Source: SXOA01 sp051004015 (lineage in GTDB: Bacteria > Planctomycetota > Planctomycetia > Pirellulales > Pirellulaceae). Taken from it: a stretch of 64,000 nucleotides of DNA. The position numbers and the translations under genes were made by a program. Of the stretch, positions 35,102-42,639 are shown piece after piece (the first letter of the stretch is position 1; each line of letters opens with the position of its first letter). Location: assembly GCA_051004015.1 (NCBI GenBank), contig JBPCKT010000081.1, positions 1-64,000 of the forward strand. Direction: 5' to 3'. Under the pieces are notes generated by a model, which had not been told where the DNA came from, did not search any database, and saw nothing but the letters and a program-made list of their open reading frames with translations.

Positions 35102-35275
35102 ATGTCCGAGTCCATGGCAGTCACCAGGAAACCGATAAACATCAAATTTCAGACAATGGAGGCGACGTTTGCAGCGCTGGAGCACCGCTTGAATGAGCTG
35201 GCGGCAGAGCGGGGTGAACTGTCTCTGACCATTCCGGCAGCATGTATCCAAGCTTCCAAGCCGGCGGCAGAGTGA
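35102..35275 (+). CDS. Hypothetical small protein
   Basis: A possible 57-residue product from the ATG at 35102, 11 bases after the DUF1963 stop: MSESMAVTRKPINIKFQTME and a helical EHRLNELAAERG. No family is recognised. Position right behind DUF1963 suggests co-transcription if it is real; codon evidence is too short to decide. Confidence 0.3.
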   Translation: MSESMAVTRKPINIKFQTMEATFAALEHRLNELAAERGELSLTIPAACIQASKPAAE

Positions 35276-35677
35276 TGACCGGTCTCTATTGTGGTCAGCG
35301 AATGCTCATCTCGAGGCACTTGCCAGCGCATCTTGGCAAAGATTCCAGGGAAATATGTCGGTCCCAATAAGGCCCGCCATTTGCGAGCGTTAGCAAGACC
35401 GGGAGCCACTACCCCTCTAATTGGGTGGGTTTTCGAGCACCGAAAAAGACCTCATTAACCCGTCCTGGAAATTGACACCCGTCTCTGGGGCGGATAGTCT
35501 CATAACAGCGACCGTTTATCGGTCGTCCCACCTTAACCACCCTACCAGTTACGACTAGTTCGTTTCCCGCCCGGAAATTGGCGAAACACTTTGCCTGCTG
35601 CCGGACATAGTTGACTAGTCGCGTGGCCCGCGTTTATTGAAAACAGCCGCGTCCCTGGAGTTTACCCACGGAGAGAA
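35276..35677. other. Non-coding stretch upstream of the second DUF1501 gene
   Basis: About 400 bases with no gene and none of the dispersed repeats seen elsewhere. It holds a candidate promoter at 35472-35500 and the short inverted repeat GACCGTTTATCGGTC at 35511-35525. Confidence 0.5.
35472..35500 (+). promoter_or_regulatory. Candidate promoter upstream of DUF1501 paralogue 2
   Basis: A perfect TTGACA at 35472-35477 is followed after 17 bases by TAGTCT at 35495-35500, a poor -10 box. It lies about 180 bases before the gene. The -35 match and spacing are good; the -10 is weak. Confidence 0.3.
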
Positions 35678-35680
35678 ATG

Positions 35681-37000
35681 ATGCCTGCTGAACGAAGAAG
35701 CTGCGAAGGTAACCGTCTGAGCCGCCGGACCATGCTGACCGTTGGCGCGATCGGCGGACTCGGTTTGTCGCTGGAAAACTACTTCGCCATGAAGCAGGCC
35801 AAGGCGGACACGAAGCATTATGACTTCATCGAGGCCAAGGCCCAGAGCGTCATCCATATCTTCCTGCCCGGCGGCATGGCCCACCAGGAATCGTTCGACC
35901 CCAAGCCCTATTCCCCGTTGGAATATCGGGGCGAGATGGGGAACATCAAGACAAACACCGGCGAAATCCTCAGCGAGACGCTCCCCAAGCTGGCCTCCAT
36001 TGCTGACAAGATTGCCGTCATCCGCTCGATGACCCACGGCGAAGCGGCCCACGAGCGGGGCACGCACAACATGTTCACGGGTTATCGGCCCAGCCCGGCT
36101 CTCATCTTCCCCAGCATGGGCAGCGTGGTGAGCCACGAGTACGGACCGCGGAACAACCTGCCGCCGTACGTCTGCATCCCCGGCGTTCCCAATGAGTTCG
36201 CCGCCAACGGCTATCTCAGCTCGTCGTTCGCTCCGTTCAGCCTTGGTTCCGACCCGGCGGCGGGTGGCTTCAAGGTGCTGGACCTGAACCTGCCTGGGGA
36301 CGTGAATGACGCCCGGTTTAATCGCCGCCGCAGCGCCCTGGAAGCGGTCAACGACCATTTCACCAAGAAGGACAAGTCCGACAACGTCGGCGCGATGAAC
36401 ACGTTCTATGAACGGGCCTACAGCCTCATCAGCTCGCCCCAAGCTCGCGAAGCGTTCAACATCGAAGCCGAAACGGCCGCGGTGCGGGATGCTTACGGCC
36501 GCAACACGGCTGGCCAGCGGCTGCTGATGGCTCGCCGTTTGGTGGCTGCCGGTGTGCGGTTCGTCACGCTGACCTACGGCGGCTGGGACATGCATAGCAC
36601 CATCACCCAAGGGATGCGCGGCCAGATGCCGGCTCTGGATCAGGGCCTGCACGCTCTCATCACGGACCTCGATAAGCAGGGCCTGCTCAAGACCACGCTC
36701 ATCATGGTATCGAGCGAGTTCGGCCGCACGCCGAAGATCAACGCCACTGCCGGCCGCGACCATTGGCCGAAGGTGTTCAGCGTGATGCTCGCCGGCGGCG
36801 GCATCAAGGGTGGCCTGATGTACGGCACCAGCAACAGCACCGCCTCCGAGCCCGACACCGACGCAGTCGGACCCGAAGACCTGGCCACCACGGTTTACAA
36901 CCAGCTCGGCATCGTCGCCGACAAGGAATTGATGTCGCCGGGGAACCGGCCCATCGAAATCTGCGACGGCGGCAAGATCGTCAAGGGCTTGCTGGGTTAA
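35681..37000 (+). CDS. Tat-exported DUF1501 protein (paralogue 2)
   Basis: A 439-residue protein. Two ATG codons lie side by side (35678 and 35681); the second is five bases from GGAGAG and is preferred. The Tat signal is LSRRTMLTVGAIGGLGLSLE. DUF1501 motifs: IFLPGGMAHQESFDPKPYSP, HGEAAHERGTHNMFTGY, LTYGGWDMHSTI, MVSSEFGRTPKINATAGRDH. It heads the 35.7-45.2 kb run of exported genes and probably works with the PPC and DUF1549/1553 proteins that follow. Confidence 0.92.
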   Translation: MPAERRSCEGNRLSRRTMLTVGAIGGLGLSLENYFAMKQAKADTKHYDFIEAKAQSVIHIFLPGGMAHQESFDPKPYSPLEYRGEMGNIKTNTGEILSETLPKLASIADKIAVIRSMTHGEAAHERGTHNMFTGYRPSPALIFPSMGSVVSHEYGPRNNLPPYVCIPGVPNEFAANGYLSSSFAPFSLGSDPAAGGFKVLDLNLPGDVNDARFNRRRSALEAVNDHFTKKDKSDNVGAMNTFYERAYSLISSPQAREAFNIEAETAAVRDAYGRNTAGQRLLMARRLVAAGVRFVTLTYGGWDMHSTITQGMRGQMPALDQGLHALITDLDKQGLLKTTLIMVSSEFGRTPKINATAGRDHWPKVFSVMLAGGGIKGGLMYGTSNSTASEPDTDAVGPEDLATTVYNQLGIVADKELMSPGNRPIEICDGGKIVKGLLG

Positions 37001-37152
37001 GCTCCGAGATTGAATAACCTCCGGCGCGCCTTTCCGATGATGGGGGCGCGCCGGCTCCGTTTTTGCAAAGTGATTCATCCCCGCCTGAAAAGATAAATCG
37101 CACTGCCTGAGGAGTGCGTTTATCCCCGCCTGAAGTTAAAATAGAACATCTT

Positions 37153-37255
37153 GTTCCCAAGCTCCGCTTGGGAACACAAGTCCCGAAGCTCCGCTTCGAG
37201 TCGCACAGGAAGCAGAGCTTCCAAACGTGCGTTCCCAAGCGGAGCTTGGGAACGA
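37153..37255. repeat. GTTCCCAAGC nested hairpin element
   Basis: GTTCCCAAGCTCCGCTTGGG AAC at 37153-37175 is itself a hairpin; CGAAGCTCCGCTTCG (37185) and GGAAGCAGAGCTTCC (37209) are two more, and GTTCCCAAGCGGAGCTTGGG AAC at 37233-37255 closes the set and pairs with the first. The open frame of the next gene runs through it, but no protein signal supports translation here. Confidence 0.8.
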
Positions 37256-37285
37256 GGACTCTCATCGCCTTTTGCGAGTAAGAAT

Positions 37286-39736
37286 ATGCCGAGATTCTCC
37301 ACACACTCAGTCCTCACCGCGCTCGCCGCGATTGTTTTTGCCTTCGGGCTTCGTCCCCTCCTCGCCGTTGAACCCGCGCTGGGTGGCATTGCGCCGTATG
37401 GCGTGCAGCGGGGAGTGGAAACGGAGGTCCTGTTCCAGGGGGGCCGTCTCCAGGACGCCAAGGAGCTGCTCTTCTATTCCCCCGGCATTTCCGTCACCAG
37501 CCTGGAAGCCGTCAACGACGGCACGGTGAAGGCGAAGCTCAACGTCGCTGCCGATTGCCGGCTGGGGATTCATGCGGTGCGGGTGCGGACGCTGACCGGC
37601 GTCAGCAACCTGCGCACGTTCACAGTGGGCGCACTGCCCGAAGTGAAGGAAGTCGAACCGAACAGCGCTTTTGACAAGCCGCAAGCAATCAGCATGAACG
37701 TCACGATGAGCGGCGTGGTGGACGCCGAAGATGTGGATCATTTCGTCGTTGACCTGAAGAAGGGCCAGCGGCTGACGGCGGAGCTCGAAGGGCTGCGGCT
37801 GGGGAACACTTTTTTTGACCCGTACGTGGCGATTTTGAACGCCGCCCGATTCGAGCTCTCGCGCAGCGATGATGCGGCTCTGCTCAATCAGGATTGCCTC
37901 TGCTCGATTGTGGCTCCCGAGGACGGCAAGTACATCGTGCAGATCCGTGAGAGCTCGTACGGGGGCAACGGGGCCTGCACCTACCGCCTGCACATCGGCG
38001 GCTTTCCGCGGCCGACGGCTGTTTATCCCGCGGGGGGCAAGCCGGGCGAAGTCCTGGCGGTGAAGTACCTGGGCGATGCGGCCGGTGATGTGGCCGCGCA
38101 GGTCACGCTGCCGACCGACGGCAAGCAAGAGACGGGACTGTTCGCTCAAGATGCCAATGGAATCGCTCCTTCGCCCAACGTCGTTCGCGTTATTGATCTG
38201 CCCAACGCTTTGGAGGTTGAGCCGAACGACGCTCTCGCCCAGGCGTCTCCCGGTTCGGCCGCCCCTTGTGCTCTGAACGGCATCATTGAGAAGCCCGGCG
38301 ACGTTGACCATTTCAAATTCTCCGCCAAGGCCGGCCAGCAGTTCGATATCCGCGTCTACGCCCGCAAGCCGCTCCGTTCGCCGCTGGATAGCGTGCTGAC
38401 GATTCTCAACGCTGCCGGCGGGGGAATTGTCGGCAACGATGACACGGGCGGGCCGGATAGCTATGTCCGTTTTGGCGCTCCGGCAGACGGCGATTTCTTC
38501 GCGGTCGTGCAGGATCAGCTCAAATCCGGCGGACCGAATTATGTCTATCGGGTGGAAATCACGCCGGTGGCTCCGGCCCTGACGATGGCGCTCCCGGAGC
38601 GCCAGCAGTACATTCCCACGACGCTGACGGTTCATAAGGCGAACCGGATGGCCATGATGATGAGCGCCCAGCGGGCCAACTTTGGCGGCCCGATCGATAT
38701 TTCCGTGGCGGGATTGCCTGCCGGCGTGGTCACGGAAACCATCCAGGTCCGCCCGGACCAGACGGACGTCCCCGTCCTCTTCACAGCCGCCGCCGACGCT
38801 GCTCCCGCCGGCGCCTTGGCGGACGTTATCGGCAAGCACGCCGACCCCAAGCTGCCGCTAGAAGGGCATCTTCGCCAGCGGTGCATGCTGATCCGCGGAC
38901 AGAACAACATTGATGTTTGGGGGCACGACGCCGAACGGATGGCATTTTCGCTCGGCGATGAAGTGCCGTTCAAGATCGACATTGTCCAGCCCAAGGCCCC
39001 CCTGGTTCGCAACGGGTCGATGAACCTCAAGATTGTCGCAACCCGCAAGGAAGGCTTCAAAGCTGCCATTTCGGTTTTCATGCTCTACAATCCGCCGGGC
39101 GTCAGCTCGTCGGGAAGCGTTTCGATTCCGGAAGGGCAAAATGAAGTGGCGATTCCCTTCACCGCCAACGGCGGGGCGCCCGTTGGCACATGGAAAATTG
39201 TCTGCATCGGCCGGGCGGCTCATCTCAACGGCGGCGTGGAAGTCGCCTCGCAACTCGCCGATCTGACGATCTCGGACCAGTTCTTCACTTTCGCCTTCGA
39301 TAAGTCCGCGGTCGAGCAGGCCAAGGAGACCGAAGTGGTCGTGAAGATGGAAAAGAAGATCGACTTCGAGGGGAATGCCAAATGCGAGCTGGTCGGAATT
39401 CCGGCCGGCACCGCAACGACGCCGATCGAATTCAACAAGGAAACCAAGGAGTTGGTCTTCAAAGTGACCTGCACCAAGGACGCCCGGCCCGGACGCTATC
39501 CATCGCTGCTTTGCGTTACGACGCACATGGTCGCGGGTGAGCCGGTAGTCCACACCTTGGGAACGGGCGAGCTCCGCATCGACGCGCCGCTTCCGCCAAA
39601 ACCGATGGTGGCCGCCGCCCCAGCCCCCATGCCGGCAGCCGTTGCCGCTGCTCCCGTTCCCATGCCCGTCGCCCCCAAGCGGCTGACGCGTCTGGAACAA
39701 CTGCGGCTGGAGAAGGAGCAGGCGGCGAAGAAATAG
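37286..39736 (+). CDS. Exported protein with bacterial pre-peptidase (PPC) domains
   Basis: An 816-residue protein from the ATG at 37286, which gives a good Sec signal (VLTALAAIVFAFGLRPLLAV). The frame extends 45 codons upstream through a repeat and is not used. Two PPC-like domains start with EVEPNSAFDKPQAISMNVTM and ALEVEPNDALAQASPGSAAP, each with the VDHF core. Further beta-sandwich domains follow, and the C-terminus is Ala/Pro/Met-rich before a basic end. Planctomycetes often encode this protein between DUF1501 and DUF1549/1553 genes. No protease domain is present. Confidence 0.88.
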   Translation: MPRFSTHSVLTALAAIVFAFGLRPLLAVEPALGGIAPYGVQRGVETEVLFQGGRLQDAKELLFYSPGISVTSLEAVNDGTVKAKLNVAADCRLGIHAVRVRTLTGVSNLRTFTVGALPEVKEVEPNSAFDKPQAISMNVTMSGVVDAEDVDHFVVDLKKGQRLTAELEGLRLGNTFFDPYVAILNAARFELSRSDDAALLNQDCLCSIVAPEDGKYIVQIRESSYGGNGACTYRLHIGGFPRPTAVYPAGGKPGEVLAVKYLGDAAGDVAAQVTLPTDGKQETGLFAQDANGIAPSPNVVRVIDLPNALEVEPNDALAQASPGSAAPCALNGIIEKPGDVDHFKFSAKAGQQFDIRVYARKPLRSPLDSVLTILNAAGGGIVGNDDTGGPDSYVRFGAPADGDFFAVVQDQLKSGGPNYVYRVEITPVAPALTMALPERQQYIPTTLTVHKANRMAMMMSAQRANFGGPIDISVAGLPAGVVTETIQVRPDQTDVPVLFTAAADAAPAGALADVIGKHADPKLPLEGHLRQRCMLIRGQNNIDVWGHDAERMAFSLGDEVPFKIDIVQPKAPLVRNGSMNLKIVATRKEGFKAAISVFMLYNPPGVSSSGSVSIPEGQNEVAIPFTANGGAPVGTWKIVCIGRAAHLNGGVEVASQLADLTISDQFFTFAFDKSAVEQAKETEVVVKMEKKIDFEGNAKCELVGIPAGTATTPIEFNKETKELVFKVTCTKDARPGRYPSLLCVTTHMVAGEPVVHTLGTGELRIDAPLPPKPMVAAAPAPMPAAVAAAPVPMPVAPKRLTRLEQLRLEKEQAAKK

Positions 39737-39739
39737 CCC

Positions 39740-39765
39740 GTGGGGTAAGCTGCCAGCTTGCCCAG
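39740..39765. repeat. GTGGGGTAAGC hairpin repeat, copy 3
   Basis: GTGGGGTAAGCTGCCAGCTT plus GCCCAG, just after the PPC gene. It is followed by a GAGGGGAGAG purine tract to about 39800, which runs into the next gene's leader and may supply its ribosome binding site (GGGGAGAG). Confidence 0.7.
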
Positions 39766-39804
39766 GAGAGGTCAGAGGGGAGAGGGGAGAGGGGAGAGAT
39801 AGCA

Positions 39805-40044
39805 GTGACCATCGAACAGCTCCGCGAAGCATACAACCATCAGCCGTTTCGACCATTCACCATACACCTGGCGGATGGGCGTTCTATCTTGTTGCCGAGC
39901 CGGGAGATGATCATGAGCGCGCCCAATGGCCGAACAATCGTCGTTTGCGTGGGTGAGGACCGATTTAATATCATCGATCTGCTGCTCGTAACGGACCTGG
40001 AATTCCAACTGGTTGAAACACGCTCCAAAGGCAAACGAAGATAG
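39805..40044 (+). CDS. Small conserved planctomycete protein of unknown function
   Basis: A 79-residue protein beginning MTIEQLREAYNHQPFRPFTI, a start shared by many small proteins of planctomycetes and related bacteria. The predicted fold is a short beta-rich domain (HLADGRSILLPSREMIMSAP, FNIIDLLLVTDLEFQLVE). GGGGAGAG lies about nine bases upstream. It sits between the PPC gene and the DUF1549/1553 gene and is probably co-transcribed; function unknown. Confidence 0.75.
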   Translation: MTIEQLREAYNHQPFRPFTIHLADGRSILLPSREMIMSAPNGRTIVVCVGEDRFNIIDLLLVTDLEFQLVETRSKGKRR

Positions 40045-40089
40045 ACGGGGCTGACCTTGAATTGCCCTTTGATTATCAGGAGAAATGCC

Positions 40090-42507
40090 GTGAATACTCG
40101 ACTCGCAATATTCGCCACCCTCGCCCTAGCCGCCTCGGCTGCTTATGCCGAGCCCAAGGTGACGACCCTCAACGTCTATCCGCCGGACATCAACCTGCAA
40201 ACCAAGCAGGACCTGCAGCGGTTCATTGTCGTGGCGACGCGCGATGACGGCGTGACGCTGGATGTCACCGGCCAATGCACGGTGAAAATCGCCGCGGCCA
40301 ACCTGGTGCGGCAGGACAAGAATGTGCTCTATCCCGCTGTGGACGGCCAGACCACGCTGGAAGCGGAGTATCAAGGGCTCAAAGCAGTCTCCACGATCAC
40401 CGTGAAGGAATCCGCTGCCGAGCGCGGCATCAGCTTTCAGCTCGATCTGATGCCGGTCTTCATGCGGACCGGCTGCAACACGGGAAGCTGCCACGGGGCG
40501 GCTCGCGGCAAAGACGGCTTCCGCCTCTCGCTGTTCGGTTTTGACCCGCAGGGGGACTATTACCGCCTGACCCGCGAAATCGGCGTCCGCCGGATCAACC
40601 TGGCGTCCCCCAAGGACAGCCTGCTCGTCGAAAAGTGCATCGGCACCGTGCCCCACACCGGCGGCAAGCGATATGGCGTGGAAACCGAGTACAACGCCAC
40701 GATCATGAAGTGGCTCGAAGCCGGCGCTCCCAACGACCCCAAGCCGACGGCCAAGGTTTTGGGGGTGGATCTCTATCCGCCGAGCGCAGTGATGGAGGGA
40801 GAGGGGGCGACGCAACAGTTCATCGCCCGGGCCCGCTATGAAGACGGCACAGATCGGGACATCACCACGCTGGCCACCTTCATGACCAACAATGACAATT
40901 CGGCCCCGATCACCATCGACGGTTTGGTCACAGCCGCCGCCCGCGGCGAGGCGTTTATCATGGCCCGCTTCGAGACGCACACCGTCGGCAACCAGGTGCT
41001 GGCCCTCCCCAAGGGGCTGATGTTCACGCCGCCCGCCATCACCGGCAACTACATCGATGAGCTGGTCGGCAGCAAGCTCAACAAGATCCGGATTCTGCCC
41101 AGCGCCATTTGCAACGACGAGGTATTCCTCCGCCGCGTCACCGTCGATATCAACGGCCGCTTGCCGACGGAAGAAGAATACGCCGCTTACATCGCCGATG
41201 CCGATCCCGCCAAACGGGCAAAATTGGTGGACCGCCTGCTGGAGCGGAAGGAGTTTTCGGAAATCTGGGCCATGAAGTGGGCCGAGTTGCTGATGATCAA
41301 GTCCACCAACCAGGTCAGCACCAAGAGTGCGTTCCTCTATTCGAGCTGGCTGACCGATCAGATCGCCCGCAACGTCCCGCTCGACAAGATGGTGCAGGAG
41401 CTGCTCGGCAGCTCCGGCGGCACGTTCAAAGTTCCCGCCACCAACTACTACCAGGTCGAGCGGGACACGCTGAAGGTGGCTGAGAATGTGGCTCAGGTCT
41501 TCATGGGCATTCGCACCCAGTGTGCCCAGTGCCACAACCACCCCTTCGACCGCTGGACGATGGACGACTATTACAGCTTCGCGGCGTTCTTCTCGCAGAT
41601 CGGCCGCAAGCAAGCCGAGGATTACCGCGAAATCATCGTCTATAACTCCGGCGGCGGCGAAGTCGCCCATCCCGTTGGCGGCCGCGTGATGCCGCCGAAG
41701 TTCCTGGGGGGCCCGGTGCCGGATGTGGCGGGGAAGGATCGCCGCGAACTGCTGGGCAAGTGGCTCACCAGCACGGACAACCCCTATTTCGCCACCAGCG
41801 TGGCCAACCGCGTCTGGGCTCACTTCTTTGGCAAGGGAATCGTCGAGCCGGTGGATGACATCCGCGTCAGCAACCCCTCCAGCAACCCCGAGCTGTTCAA
41901 GAGGCTCGGCGACAAGCTGGTGGAATACAACTACGACTTCAAACGCCTGGTGCGCGACATCTGCAACTCGCAGACGTACCAGCGGGCGACGGAGCGGAAC
42001 GAAACCAATGCCGGCGACGAGCGGAATTTCGCTCACGGCAACGTCCGCCGCATTCCCGCCGAAATGATGCTGGACTGCATCAGCCAGGTGACCAAGGCTC
42101 CCGACAAGTTCGCGGGAATTCCCCTCGGCTCCCGGGCCGTGCAGATCGCGGACGGCAACACCAGCAACTACTTTTTGACGACCTTCGGCCGCGCCCCCCG
42201 CGACACGGTGTGTGCCTGCGAGGCCAAGACCGAGCCGACCCTTTCTCAATCGCTGCACATGCTCAACGGCAACGCGGTGCATAACAAGATTCAGCAGGGG
42301 AAGGTGGTGGCCGAGCTCATCGCCGCTGGCAAGACCCCGCCGCAAGTCATCGAAACGCTTTACATTCGCGCTCTCAGCCGCAAGCCCGATCAGGCGGAGA
42401 TGGACAAGCTGATGGCCGTGGTGACGAGTGCTGAGAATCCACAAGCCGGTTTGGAGGATGTCTTCTGGGCGGTGCTGAATAGTCGGGAGTTTGTGTTTAA
42501 CCACTAG
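40090..42507 (+). CDS. Exported DUF1549/DUF1553 protein with cytochrome c-like motifs
   Basis: An 805-residue protein starting with GTG at 40090, preceded by AGGAG at seven bases; the resulting signal peptide (TRLAIFATLALAASAAYA) is good. An Ig-like part comes first, then GCNTGSCHGAARGKDGF with a C-x4-CH motif (Cys129, Cys134, His135), a second Ig-like part, DUF1549 (ICNDEVFLRRVTVDINGRLP) with canonical CAQCH at about 478-482, and DUF1553 (NRVWAHFFGKGIVEPVDDIR). Likely a periplasmic haem protein partnering DUF1501. Confidence 0.92.
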   Translation: MNTRLAIFATLALAASAAYAEPKVTTLNVYPPDINLQTKQDLQRFIVVATRDDGVTLDVTGQCTVKIAAANLVRQDKNVLYPAVDGQTTLEAEYQGLKAVSTITVKESAAERGISFQLDLMPVFMRTGCNTGSCHGAARGKDGFRLSLFGFDPQGDYYRLTREIGVRRINLASPKDSLLVEKCIGTVPHTGGKRYGVETEYNATIMKWLEAGAPNDPKPTAKVLGVDLYPPSAVMEGEGATQQFIARARYEDGTDRDITTLATFMTNNDNSAPITIDGLVTAAARGEAFIMARFETHTVGNQVLALPKGLMFTPPAITGNYIDELVGSKLNKIRILPSAICNDEVFLRRVTVDINGRLPTEEEYAAYIADADPAKRAKLVDRLLERKEFSEIWAMKWAELLMIKSTNQVSTKSAFLYSSWLTDQIARNVPLDKMVQELLGSSGGTFKVPATNYYQVERDTLKVAENVAQVFMGIRTQCAQCHNHPFDRWTMDDYYSFAAFFSQIGRKQAEDYREIIVYNSGGGEVAHPVGGRVMPPKFLGGPVPDVAGKDRRELLGKWLTSTDNPYFATSVANRVWAHFFGKGIVEPVDDIRVSNPSSNPELFKRLGDKLVEYNYDFKRLVRDICNSQTYQRATERNETNAGDERNFAHGNVRRIPAEMMLDCISQVTKAPDKFAGIPLGSRAVQIADGNTSNYFLTTFGRAPRDTVCACEAKTEPTLSQSLHMLNGNAVHNKIQQGKVVAELIAAGKTPPQVIETLYIRALSRKPDQAEMDKLMAVVTSAENPQAGLEDVFWAVLNSREFVFNH

Positions 42508-42540
42508 GGAGAGGTTAGAGGGCAGAGGGTAGAGGTTTGA

Positions 42541-42591
42541 AAGTACTCAGTACTCAGTACTGAGTACTAGGTACTAGGTACTGAGTACCTA
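42541..42591. repeat. AGTACT palindromic repeat, copy 2
   Basis: AAGTACTCAGTACTCAGTAC is followed by TGAGTACTAGGTACTAGGTA and CTGAGTACCTA. It lies between two genes of the exported-protein block, after a GAGGTTAGAGGGCAGAGGG purine tract at 42511. Confidence 0.85.
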
Positions 42592-42639
42592 AGTCGAGCA
42601 GAGAAAACAGAGAATCGTCCGATTAAGTCGAGGCCATTT

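Noticed and set aside
37151..37285. Longer start of the PPC protein
   Set aside because: The 45 extra codons are the GTTCCCAAGC hairpins; the signal peptide begins at 37286.
40126..42504. A 792-codon minus-strand frame opposite the DUF1549/1553 gene
   Set aside because: It is fully antisense to a gene with haem motifs and a signal peptide; no protein family is seen.
42541..42591. Possible CRISPR-like direct repeats (AGTACT units)
   Set aside because: The units are contiguous palindromes of 6-10 bases with no unique spacers and no cas genes nearby.
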